Assembly (NCBI GenBank): GCA_016187925.1
Contig: JACPIS010000009.1
Location: 186,001-250,000, forward strand
Length of the DNA stretch: 64,000 nucleotides
Direction of reading: 5' to 3'
Origin: Opitutia bacterium
Lineage (GTDB): Bacteria > Verrucomicrobiota > Verrucomicrobiia > Opitutales > Opitutaceae
In this document: piece by piece, positions 26,465 through 35,876 of the stretch
Position numbering within the stretch: position 1 is the first letter of the stretch
How the letters are laid out: the number at the start of each line of letters is the position of its first letter
Translations under genes and position numbers: made by a program
Notes under the pieces: model-generated
Seen by the model: only the letters and a program-made list of their open reading frames with translations
Databases searched by the model: none
What the model was told of the DNA's origin: nothing

Positions 26465-27865
26465 TCATGGAGACGGCGTTCCCGACGGCGGCACGACAAT
26501 GTCAGTCGTGCTCCGGGACTTGGGTCGGATGGTCAGATCCACGGCCTTGGAGCCGGCCGACAGGCGCTTGGTCCCCTCGGTGAAATTGATCTGCGCCTGC
26601 GTCGCGGAAATCTGATTCACCACCCGGGTCCAGTCCTGGGCGCTGGCCGCCGGGCCCTGTTGCGCCAGCTGCTTCCGCTCGGCGTAGAGTTTTTCCAGCG
26701 CATCGAACTGTCGGGTTTGCTCCTGCTCGGCCTGTTGCAACCGCGGGCTGGCCTTGATCTCGGCGGGCGCGCCGGGCTGCTGCGTGGGGCTGGGCGCCAG
26801 CACGAGCGGCACCGCCGCCGGTTCCGGGGCGGGCATATCGACCGGGACTCCCTCCGGTGCAGCCACCGCGGGCAGATCCACGGGCGGCAGGCCTTGCTTG
26901 GTGTCGAACTGGTAGCCGCTCACCATGCTAGTGGTGACCGGCCCCACGCCCAAGCGGTCGTCCCGGGTATCGGCCGCCGTGTTGGACGTGGCGGTGACGA
27001 TCCGCAATTGGTCGAGGGCGCGGGGCGTCACACCGGCGCCGATCGGGGCAGGCCGGGCGAGCGTGCCCGCCTGACCGGCGGGCACCGAGTTGCCACCGAA
27101 CGGCGTGGTGACGACCGTCGCCTCCGGCTGGTTTTCGATGTCCTGCAACCGGCCCGCCAACGGGTCTCTGATCGCGGCATAGAGCCCCGCCACCTCGCCG
27201 AACTCCGTCGCCAGCCGCCCGTGCTTCGCTCCGGTCTCGGACATTTCCTGCTGCACCTTGGCCACCGCCTCCACGGCCTGTTCGAACGCCTGTTGCGTCT
27301 CGGCCATGATCCGGTCGCGTTCTGCGCGCAGCGTCTCCTGCCGGCTCGCCAGCCTGGCCGCTTCATTGTCGTAGGCCGCGTGAGCCGCCGCCTGCTCCTT
27401 GGTGAAGACATGCGGCTTGGCGTTGTGGACCTTGATTTCCCGATCGAGCGACCTGAGCCGGCTGACGACCGATTCGAGCCGCTGCTCCCCCAGCAACCGC
27501 ACCCGTTCCACCTCGCGCATCTTCGGCTCCACCTCGAAATTCTTCAGATAGTGCAGCCGGCTTTCCGTCGCGTCGATCTGTTCGCCCAGATCCTGCATAT
27601 TTTCCACGACCCGCTTCAACCGCTCGATCTGGTCCTGCAACGCGGCCCAGATGTCCTCGCCTCCGGCCTGGCGGCGGACACGGTATTTGGTCGGCAGCAT
27701 CTTGCCGCTCAGAAAACGCACGTCGTCCTTGAAGCGCTGCACGCTGTCCGCGCCCTGGCCGCCCGGCATCGGCGCCGGCAGCAGGCCGAGCAGCAGAGCC
27801 AGCGTGGCGCCCGACGAGAACCGGCCGCACCGGCGGAACGGAAAATTGTGCGCCGGATTTTTCAT
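26465..27865 (-). CDS. Secreted coiled-coil protein with Pro/Ala-rich tail
   Basis: A 466-residue product with a signal-like hydrophobic stretch at residues 20-36 (ATLALLLGLLPAPMPGGQ). A long helical region runs to about residue 240 (heptad-like KRVVENMQDLGEQIDATESR, ERDRIMAETQQAFEQAVEAV). A Pro/Ala/Val-rich linker and a final short coiled coil (QLAQQGPAASAQDWTRVVNQ) follow. No family is recognised. Its ATG overlaps the stop of the upstream Sel1-repeat gene by four bases, showing coupling. Composition resembles its partner at 25438, and the two may interact. Confidence 0.65.
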   Translation of the reverse strand: MKNPAHNFPFRRCGRFSSGATLALLLGLLPAPMPGGQGADSVQRFKDDVRFLSGKMLPTKYRVRRQAGGEDIWAALQDQIERLKRVVENMQDLGEQIDATESRLHYLKNFEVEPKMREVERVRLLGEQRLESVVSRLRSLDREIKVHNAKPHVFTKEQAAAHAAYDNEAARLASRQETLRAERDRIMAETQQAFEQAVEAVAKVQQEMSETGAKHGRLATEFGEVAGLYAAIRDPLAGRLQDIENQPEATVVTTPFGGNSVPAGQAGTLARPAPIGAGVTPRALDQLRIVTATSNTAADTRDDRLGVGPVTTSMVSGYQFDTKQGLPPVDLPAVAAPEGVPVDMPAPEPAAVPLVLAPSPTQQPGAPAEIKASPRLQQAEQEQTRQFDALEKLYAERKQLAQQGPAASAQDWTRVVNQISATQAQINFTEGTKRLSAGSKAVDLTIRPKSRSTTDIVVPPSGTPSP

Positions 27866-28977
27866 GTGGCGGCGGGTTCCCCTTCCAATTGTCGGTAGAC
27901 CTCGTCCGCCACGCGCTCGAAGTCGGCTTCATCCAACGTCGCCCACACGTGCTCGATCATGCCTTGGATCGGCTCGACGCCCAGCCGGCGGCCGCGCTCG
28001 AGATGTACCAGGGCGTTGATGATGTTCTCCTCCCCCTCTCCGCGACGTTGCAGATAGGCCGAGCCCAGCAGGTGCTCCCCCCAGCCATCGTGGAGGGTCG
28101 CGGCGCGTTGCCAGAATTCCATCGCCCGTGCTGCGTCGCCGTCGTCGTTCTGGGCCATCAGCCCCAGCATGGTCAGAGCGGGGGCGTAATCGTGGTCCGC
28201 CGCGGCCTGCAGATGCTGCCGGGCGTCACCCACATCGGAAGTCACCCCCAAACCGTAGTACTCCAGTACCGCGAGATCGTAGTGGGCGCGCATCACGCCG
28301 TTCCTGGACGCACGGCCCAACCAATAGGCTGCTTTCTCAAAATTCTGTCGCGGGCCATCGCCTTCGCGGTAACGCCACGCCAGCACCAGTTGCGCGTCGC
28401 CCGCGCCGAGGTACGCGCGCCACTGCTCGCGCAGGCGCGTGCCGCCGGAACCGCCGAACAGGTAGCTGGCCGCGCCACCCAGCAGGACAATGAGCAGCAA
28501 GGCCCCACCCGCCGCCACCGGCCAGCGGCGGCGTGTCTTGGGCGGTAGAGCGGGTAACGGCGGCGGATCCACCGGCGAAGACCGGGGTGCAGGCGTCGCC
28601 TCGGCCCGCCTTTCCTCTGTCTCGGCCGGAGTCCCGCCGGGACGTGCGGGCGAATCCGTCTCCGGCCCGGTCTTCGCTTTTACCGGCCCGTCACCGCTCA
28701 TGACCAAGGCCGTGGCGAGCACGGTCGGGATTATCACCCACCACGCCGCCCAATCCCGCGGCCACCACACAAAGAAAACAAAACCCGCGCCCAACATCGT
28801 CGCGCCATACGTCACCGCCGCCGCCCACGCCAGCCCGCGCCGGCGGGCCACCAGCCCCCAGATATCCTTCCATTGCGAGAACCAACCGAAGGTGAGCAGC
28901 AGGAAGCCGCCGGCGTTTTTGTTGGCGGGCGAAGGCTCCATATCCTTGAAGGTGTCGAAGCACAGGATCGCAAACAC
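27862..28977 (-). CDS. Membrane-anchored Sel1/TPR repeat protein, start uncertain
   Basis: The frame from a GTG at 28977 gives 371 residues. It contains hydrophobic segments at about 45-92, a Pro-rich linker, another membrane segment near 152-172, and four or five Sel1-like repeats in the C-terminal half (AAYWLGRASRNGVMRAHYDL, ARQHLQAAADHDYAPALTML, EFWQRAATLHDGWGEHLLGS). Sel1 repeats mediate protein contacts. The frame stays open upstream and encodes another hydrophobic stretch (KALLLFFERLLLCLGPAVFA), but there the likely initiating codon reads ACG, so the original start may be mutated or cut off near the right direct repeat. It is the first gene of the four-gene block. Confidence 0.6.
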   Translation of the reverse strand: MFAILCFDTFKDMEPSPANKNAGGFLLLTFGWFSQWKDIWGLVARRRGLAWAAAVTYGATMLGAGFVFFVWWPRDWAAWWVIIPTVLATALVMSGDGPVKAKTGPETDSPARPGGTPAETEERRAEATPAPRSSPVDPPPLPALPPKTRRRWPVAAGGALLLIVLLGGAASYLFGGSGGTRLREQWRAYLGAGDAQLVLAWRYREGDGPRQNFEKAAYWLGRASRNGVMRAHYDLAVLEYYGLGVTSDVGDARQHLQAAADHDYAPALTMLGLMAQNDDGDAARAMEFWQRAATLHDGWGEHLLGSAYLQRRGEGEENIINALVHLERGRRLGVEPIQGMIEHVWATLDEADFERVADEVYRQLEGEPAAT

Positions 28978-29083
28978 CGCCGGGCCAAGGCAGAGCAGCA
29001 GGCGTTCGAAAAATAAGAGGAGCGCTTTCGTGACGCAGGGGGCTGGCCCTTGCTATCACCCCTCGCCTCACCCGCAATATCAA

Positions 29084-29118
29084 TACCTCCTCTACCCCGT
29101 CGGCCTCGAGCGTTGAGC
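29084..29118. repeat. Right 35-bp direct repeat
   Basis: An exact copy of 24294-24328. It would encode YLLYPVGLER plus stop, but here no peptidase sequence precedes it. The 4.8 kb between the repeats contain exactly four genes, all on the minus strand. Confidence 0.9.
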
Positions 29119-29219
29119 GGCGGAACTTTCGGCTTTCCCCGACTGCCCGGCTGGTTAGGGTGTCCGCCAACGGGCCGCCACTCTTCCCACAGTCGCAGCA
29201 AGTAAGCCCGGGAACTTTG

Positions 29220-30953
29220 CTACGCTTGGCGGCTGACCGCGAGCCGGTCCTTGCCTCCGTACGAGGCGGGAGCTTCCGGGAGTTCGACGATGAAGGTCGC
29301 GCCGCGGCCGAGCTCCGTCTCGCAGCGGATGCGGCCGCCCATGCCCTCGACCAGTTGGTGCACGATGGAGAGCCCGAGGCCGACGGAGGTTTCCCCCGCC
29401 GTGGGGCGCGCGCCGAGGCATCCGTATTTGGTGAAGAGCCGGGGCACATCCGCGGGCGAGATGCCCGGACCTTCGTCGCGCACGAGCAGGCGCACGAGCG
29501 GTTCGCCCGGCTGCAGCCCGATCCAGACCGTGCCGCCGATGGGGGAATACTTGAGCGCGTTGGAGAGGAGATTGTCGACCACCTGGCGCAGCGCGCGCGC
29601 ATCGGCGCGCATCCGGCAGGGGCGGACCGGCGGGGCGATGTTCACCAGGATGCGCTTGCGGGCGGCGGCAAACCGGTTTTCGCGCACCATCTCGTCCACC
29701 ACCGCGCCGGCGTCGACCGGTTCGAGGTGATACACGCGGCTGCCGTTCTCCAGCATCTGCACGTCGAGCAGGTCGCCGATCAACTGCACCATGTGCCGCG
29801 TGAGCACGGCCACCTCGCCGAGCACGCGGCGGCGCTCGGCCCGGTCATCGGTGTCGACGGCCTCGAGCGAGAGCATGACGCCGGTGAGCGGATTGCGCAG
29901 GTCGTGCGCGGCCATGTCGAGCAGGCGGGTCTTCTCGCCGTTCAGCTCTTCCAGCCGGTCGCGGGCGGCCCGAAGCTCGGCCTCGACGCGGCGGCGCTCG
30001 GTCAGTTCGCGGCGCAACCGGTGGTTGTGCCAGTAGAAAGCAGCCACGACGAGCAGCACCACACCGGTGGCGATGACGAGCGCGCGCCAGACTTTGTCCC
30101 AGCGCACCACGTCGGCATAGTCGACGCGCACCCAGCGGTCGACGATGGCCTGCTTCTCCGCGTCGTCGAGCGAGGCGATCACGGCGTCGAGGATGGCGGC
30201 GAGCTCGGGCCAGTCGCGCCGCACGGCGAAATGCAACTCGAAGCGGTAGTCGGCGATACCCGCGATCTTCAGGTTCATCAGCCCGCGCGTCTTGATGATG
30301 TAGCTGGCGTTGACGAGATCGGTGAGCGCCACGTCGGCCTCGCCCGACGAGACGAGCCGGAGGGCCTGGTCGGTGTTGGCCGCCGGCACGAACCGCGCGC
30401 CGGGCTGGTCGTGGCGCAGTTTTTCTGTCACGGCATGATCGGGCACGACGGCGATGCGACGGCCACCGAGTTGCGAGAGCGTGGCGAGAAACGGCTCGTC
30501 GGCCCGCGTGATGATGCCGAACGACTGGTTCAGGTAGGACGTGGTGAAAATGAAGTCCCGCCCGCGGCTGGGCGTGGGTGCGACGCCGCTGAGCACGTCG
30601 ATCTCCCGCGCCTTGGCCTTGGCGAGGACCGTGCTCCAGTCGCCGGGCGCCACGTGTTGAAAGCTCAAGCCGGCGCGCCGCTCGACCAGCGCGGTCAGGT
30701 CCACATCGAGTCCCGTCAGCCGGCCCTGTGCGCCGCCGAAGCTGAACGGCGGCCAGTCCGGGTCACAAGCGATCCGGATCACCGGATGCTGCGTCAGCCA
30801 GCGGGTCTGCTCCGGCGTGAGCACCAGCAGGTTGGGCGGCGGGGCCGGCACCGGCTGCGACCGGACCGCGACCAGCAGCCCGCCCAGTCCGCCCAGGCAG
30901 AGCAGGCCGGCACGCCAGCCGAACGAAAACAGGGAAGATGACCGCACGGCCAT
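29220..30953 (-). CDS. Sensor histidine kinase with solute-binding (SBP_bac_3) sensor domain
   Basis: A 577-residue protein with an N-terminal signal or anchor (15-31). A periplasmic SBP family 3 domain spans about 45-280 (IRIACDPDWPPFSF, VDVLSGVAPTPSR-type, VALTDLVNASYII), then a membrane helix (288-308), HisKA with His350 in DMAAHDLRNPLTG, and HATPase_c (NLLSNALKYSP, DEGPGISPADVPRLF, GLGLSIVHQLV). The SBP domain suggests it senses an amino acid or similar small molecule directly. No receiver gene is adjacent. It is a close paralogue of the kinase at 47410-49092. Confidence 0.92.
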   Translation of the reverse strand: MAVRSSSLFSFGWRAGLLCLGGLGGLLVAVRSQPVPAPPPNLLVLTPEQTRWLTQHPVIRIACDPDWPPFSFGGAQGRLTGLDVDLTALVERRAGLSFQHVAPGDWSTVLAKAKAREIDVLSGVAPTPSRGRDFIFTTSYLNQSFGIITRADEPFLATLSQLGGRRIAVVPDHAVTEKLRHDQPGARFVPAANTDQALRLVSSGEADVALTDLVNASYIIKTRGLMNLKIAGIADYRFELHFAVRRDWPELAAILDAVIASLDDAEKQAIVDRWVRVDYADVVRWDKVWRALVIATGVVLLVVAAFYWHNHRLRRELTERRRVEAELRAARDRLEELNGEKTRLLDMAAHDLRNPLTGVMLSLEAVDTDDRAERRRVLGEVAVLTRHMVQLIGDLLDVQMLENGSRVYHLEPVDAGAVVDEMVRENRFAAARKRILVNIAPPVRPCRMRADARALRQVVDNLLSNALKYSPIGGTVWIGLQPGEPLVRLLVRDEGPGISPADVPRLFTKYGCLGARPTAGETSVGLGLSIVHQLVEGMGGRIRCETELGRGATFIVELPEAPASYGGKDRLAVSRQA

Positions 30954-31020
30954 GGGAACGCGCGACCGCCCCGCCTATTCCGGCCGCCCGCCCGTTTTTT
31001 ATTCCCGGAATGATCTACGC

Positions 31021-31506
31021 CTATCGGCCCCCCGTCGCCAACCCCACCGCCGGCCGACGCTCTTCCCGCAGCAGGCCGGCCAGGATAAGCCCTTGCACCA
31101 GCGCTCCGGCCAGCAACAGCAGCAGCTCAAGACCGCACAGCGCCAGCGGCTCACCGATCAGCGTGTGGTAGATGAACCACTCCTGCGGCAGCCAATACAT
31201 CAGCCAGATCGCCAGCCCCCAGAAGAGGCCGCGGCCGCGCCACGTGCGGCCCGGCATGGCCGCCTGCAGCCGCACGAACAGCCACGCGAGCGGCACCGAC
31301 AGCGCCACGAGCCCGAGCACTGACACCGGCACGTTGCGCTGCGCGGCCAGCTCGATGAACCGCGGGCTTTGCCACGCCGGATTGAACAGCACCGCCTTGA
31401 CCGGCGGACTCGTGAACAACAGGCCGAGCAGCGCGTTGCCGCCCAAGCCGGCCAGCAGGCCGGCCCATGTGATCCGTACGGGAGAAACAGTCGTTTTTTC
31501 GTTCAT
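31021..31506 (-). CDS. Small polytopic membrane protein, unknown
   Basis: A 161-residue product with four hydrophobic segments (GLLAGLGGNALLGLLF; NVPVSVLGLVALSVPLAWLF; GLFWGLAIWLMYWLP; LELLLLLAGALVQGLILAGL). It is not recognised. It ends 67 bases upstream of the kinase gene and starts 34 bases after the sigma factor stop, all on one strand. It could be a membrane partner of that sigma factor, but it lacks the cytoplasmic N-terminal zinc motif of ZAS anti-sigma factors. Confidence 0.65.
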   Translation of the reverse strand: MNEKTTVSPVRITWAGLLAGLGGNALLGLLFTSPPVKAVLFNPAWQSPRFIELAAQRNVPVSVLGLVALSVPLAWLFVRLQAAMPGRTWRGRGLFWGLAIWLMYWLPQEWFIYHTLIGEPLALCGLELLLLLAGALVQGLILAGLLREERRPAVGLATGGR

Positions 31507-31540
31507 GCCGTATCTTTGACGACTCCGCCCGGAAAAACGA

Positions 31541-32386
31541 TCAGCCCCGCCGGCGCGCGACGGCCCGGTGCACCAGCCGCATGATGGCGTCCTGCAGATC
31601 GGCGCCGGGGCCCTGCAGGGGATCGACCTCCCGCACCAAGGCGGCGCGCAGCCGCAGGAGCCGTTCCTCGCCGCCCCGCGTCAGCGCGCGCTGCAAAGCC
31701 GCCACCCTCGCCTGCTCGCGCGACTGGTCGCCGTTGAAAAATCCGTTCAGCTCGCTGCACTGGTGGCAGGCCCCCGTCTTGCCCACCAGCGCGCACCGCT
31801 GCGCGAAAACGCGGTTCATGGTCGCACGGGCGGCGTGGAGCAGATGCTTCAGCCGCGCGAGCGACACGCCCATGACATCGGCCGCCTCGCGGTCCTTGAA
31901 ACCGTGGACTTCCACCAGCAGCAACGCCACGTGCTGCGCCAGCGGCAGCGTCTTCATCACGCAGGTGAAGCAGAAGCCGACATGCTCGCGCAATTCGTAG
32001 CGCCCGCGCGGCGACCCGGCCGCGACCTGGCGCAGCCCCTCCGGCGCGCCGGGCGTGGACTCCGCGAGGGCCCGCGCCTGGTCCTGCGCATCCTCCCGCC
32101 AGCGGCGGCGCGCCCGCCAGTGGTCGCGCGCGAGGTTGGTGGCGATCGCAAACAGCCACGTGCGGAACGCCGCCCGTCCATCGAACGCCTTGAGGCGCCG
32201 CTGCACGCGCAACCAGGTTTCCTGCGCCAGGTCGTCGGCATCGGCCCGGTGTGCGGTGAGCCGGTGCAGGTAGGCGCGCAGTGCGGCATCGTGCCGCGTC
32301 ACGAGCGCACCGAACGCGGTCCGCCCGCCGGCTCGTGCCCGGGCGAGGAGGCGTTTTTCGTCGGTCTCGTCCGAGGGCGGGGGCAT
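31541..32386 (-). CDS. ECF-like sigma-70 family factor with cysteine motifs
   Basis: From the ATG at 32386 the protein has 281 residues. Region 2 ([38 protein letters not shown]) and region 4 ([32 protein letters not shown]) are clear. Between and after them are CFTC and [13 protein letters not shown], a set of cysteines typical of ECF groups whose own sequence binds metal or senses redox state. A C-terminal extension of about 70 residues follows. AAGGA sits eight bases before this ATG, which favours it over upstream starts. It is divergent from asnS and may be cotranscribed with the small membrane protein downstream. Confidence 0.88.
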   Translation of the reverse strand: MPPPSDETDEKRLLARARAGGRTAFGALVTRHDAALRAYLHRLTAHRADADDLAQETWLRVQRRLKAFDGRAAFRTWLFAIATNLARDHWRARRRWREDAQDQARALAESTPGAPEGLRQVAAGSPRGRYELREHVGFCFTCVMKTLPLAQHVALLLVEVHGFKDREAADVMGVSLARLKHLLHAARATMNRVFAQRCALVGKTGACHQCSELNGFFNGDQSREQARVAALQRALTRGGEERLLRLRAALVREVDPLQGPGADLQDAIMRLVHRAVARRRG

Positions 32387-32510
32387 CGCGCGCATCCTTG
32401 CGGGCGCGCCCCCGGCGTCAACGCCGCAGCGCCCGGCGGCGGGTTTGGCGCGACGGCGTTTCCTGATTTGCGTCCGCCCGGGCAATCCGCTTCGTTCGCC
32501 GCCAAAAATC

Positions 32511-33911
<1,401 letters not shown>

Positions 33912-33938
33912 GCGACCCGCTGTCTTCGCATGTTTGCC

Positions 33939-34009
33939 GTAGGGCCTGACCTCGCGTCAGGCCTTTTGCGCCCGGCGACGGCTAGGCTCGACGCGAGGTC
34001 GAGCCCTAC
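33939..34009 (+). repeat. Family B palindromic element B1, acting as terminator
   Basis: A 71-base element that starts GTAGGGCCTGACCTCGCGTC and ends CGACGCGAGGTCGAGCCCTAC. Its first half is a hairpin (GGCCTGAC/GTCAGGCC) followed by TTTT, so on the plus strand it works as a Rho-independent terminator for asnS. Near-identical units occur at 35618 and 35776. Confidence 0.8.
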
Positions 34010-34037
34010 AGTTACGGCCCCGGCGGAGGCCGCCGGC

Positions 34038-35462
34038 TCAGGCGGTCGCGAGGGCGCCGATGCCGGCTTCCATGCGGCTGGCGGCGGTCTCGATCTCGCG
34101 CGCGATGTCGGGTGTCTCCTCGGCGAGCGACTCGAGCTGGTCGAGCGCATCGCTGAGTTCGCCCAATTCCTGGTGCGTGCTGTCGATCTGCCGCCGGATG
34201 TTGGCGAAGACCGCCTCGAACCCGTCCTGCCGCACCAGCCGCGCGCTCTCGACGCGGCCGCCGAGCTGGGCGACCTGCAGGCCGATCATCTGGCGGCCGA
34301 GGCTGTGCGAGGTGGCGTTGAGGCCGTGCGTGTTGCTCTCCAGCTCGTGCAGCGCATGGCTGGCCCGGGAGAGCGTGCTGTTGAACGCCGTGTGCAACGT
34401 GTGGATCAGCTGGTGCCGGCTCGGCCCGGCATCGCCCGTGTCCGCCGCGGTGAGCAGCTCGTGCATGAAGGCCATCACCATCTCGATCTGCAGGCGGGCC
34501 GCCGCGAGATTGAAGATTACGGCGCGCAGCCGCGCGGACACGGTGGCGATGCCGCCGACCAGTTGGTGGACGGCGCCGGCAATCTCGCCCGAGGCGCCGC
34601 CCATGTACTGCGAGATGACGCCGAGGCCGAGCCCCTCGCTGCCGAGCCGGCTCGAGGCCAGCGCGACGTTCATCGCGGCGAGGCGGAGCTCGCCCGTGAG
34701 GTTGTTCACGAAGGCGGATTTCTTCTCCAGCGCGTGGTGCAGGGCCACAAAATCATCGAGCCGGTGGAAAAGCTGGTTGAGATGGCCGTAGGCCCGGCTG
34801 CCCTCGCCGTAGAGCGCGGCCAGGCGGGCGGCGAGGGCAGGGCGCCTCGGCGTGGACTCCGCCGTGTCCGGCAACGGCCGGAGGATCGTGCGGCCCTCCA
34901 CGGCCAGCGTCGCGTCGCGGCTCTTCAGCTCCTCGCAGAGCATCACGCGCATGAAGGTGTCGTAGTCGGCGTAGCCGGCCGCGCGCAGGCCCGCGAGCAG
35001 CACGCGCTCGCCGGCGTCCATCGCGGCGTCCTCGCCGGCGCCCGCCGCGCGCACGCGGCGCTCCTCCGCCAGCATCTGCGCGTAGAGCTCAGCCGCGACG
35101 GCACGGAGCGGACCGGTGGGCTTGAAACGCACCGAGAGAAACGCGCCGTCGGCCGTCGGTACGATCAGGGCCACGACCCAGTAGTGGCGGCCGTCCTTCG
35201 CGCGGTTCTTCACCAGCGCGGCCACCGGCTTGCCCGCCCGCAGGTAGCCCCAAACGAGGCGGAAAGCCGCGCGGGGCATGTCCGGATGCCGGATGATATT
35301 GTGCGCCCGGCCGAGCAGCTCGCCGGTGTCGTAGCCGCTGATGCGGACGAACACCTCATTGCCGGAGGTGATCACGCCACGGCCATCGGTCGTGGAAAAG
35401 AATATTTCGTCGGCCGCGAACGCGCGCGGCTCGTCGCACAGCACCACCGGAGAGGGTTTCAT
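34038..35462 (-). CDS. Aer-like PAS protein with helical C-terminus
   Basis: A protein of 474 residues from the ATG at 35462. Residues 15-130 form a PAS domain of the Aer type (VFVRISGYDTGELLGRAHNI then IRHPDMPRAAF, VKNRAKDGRHYWV). The remainder is helical. No membrane segment and no classical chemoreceptor hairpin tip could be seen. Such PAS domains can bind FAD and sense redox or oxygen; here that is inference. The upstream frame extension to 35741 is read through a repeat and is rejected. The next gene upstream is a paralogue. Confidence 0.75.
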   Translation of the reverse strand: MKPSPVVLCDEPRAFAADEIFFSTTDGRGVITSGNEVFVRISGYDTGELLGRAHNIIRHPDMPRAAFRLVWGYLRAGKPVAALVKNRAKDGRHYWVVALIVPTADGAFLSVRFKPTGPLRAVAAELYAQMLAEERRVRAAGAGEDAAMDAGERVLLAGLRAAGYADYDTFMRVMLCEELKSRDATLAVEGRTILRPLPDTAESTPRRPALAARLAALYGEGSRAYGHLNQLFHRLDDFVALHHALEKKSAFVNNLTGELRLAAMNVALASSRLGSEGLGLGVISQYMGGASGEIAGAVHQLVGGIATVSARLRAVIFNLAAARLQIEMVMAFMHELLTAADTGDAGPSRHQLIHTLHTAFNSTLSRASHALHELESNTHGLNATSHSLGRQMIGLQVAQLGGRVESARLVRQDGFEAVFANIRRQIDSTHQELGELSDALDQLESLAEETPDIAREIETAASRMEAGIGALATA

Positions 35463-35617
35463 GCAAAAAATCGAAGACAGGCCCCTAATATCGCCCGGCC
35501 GGCGGCCCGCTTGACGAAATTCTTTGCGACAAAATGCTTCCGTGTTTCCCGTGCGGCTTCCACACGGCCGAAATCCGGTGGATTTGGCGCCGCCAGGCTG
35601 GTCGAGCCCTGCGAACC

Positions 35618-35689
35618 GTAGGGCCTGACCTCGCGTCAGGCCTTTTTTCTCATCACGGGGGGAAGGCTCGACACAAGGTCGAGCCCTAC
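35618..35689 (+). repeat. Family B palindromic element B2
   Basis: It starts GTAGGGCCTGACCTCGCGTC and ends AGGTCGAGCCCTAC, with a longer T-run (TTTTTT) after the first hairpin than in B1 or B3. The middle differs from B1, so the arms are conserved more than the centre. Confidence 0.8.
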
Positions 35690-35775
35690 GAGTCAGGCCG
35701 TGGCTTGCGTTCTGTCCGACGGCCGCGGCGGACCCGGCCACGGCGGAATTCTGAGCTGCGCGTCGTCCTTAAACC

Positions 35776-35846
35776 GTAGGGCCTGACCTCGCGTCAGGCC
35801 TTTTGCGCCGGGCGACAGCCAGGCTCGACGCAAGGTCGAGCCCTAC
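35776..35846 (+). repeat. Family B palindromic element B3
   Basis: A 71-base copy almost identical to B1 over its whole length, including the centre TTTTGCGCC-GGCGAC. It lies 30 bases past the end of the 35877 gene, between convergent transcripts and B2. Confidence 0.8.
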
Positions 35847-35876
35847 GGCTGCTCCCAAAAGTCCCGCGCGGCGGCG

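Larger units (their letters stand above)
35463..35876. other. Gene-free region with two family B repeats
   Basis: The 414 bases between the two PAS genes hold family B elements at 35618-35689 and 35776-35846, in the same orientation and about 85 bases apart. The promoter of the 34038-35462 gene must be close to 35470-35560. No coding sequence is credible. Confidence 0.6.

Noticed and set aside
24294-29118. Classical integrative element
   Set aside because: There is no integrase, transposase or tRNA in the block; only the direct repeats support insertion, so I call it a bounded island.
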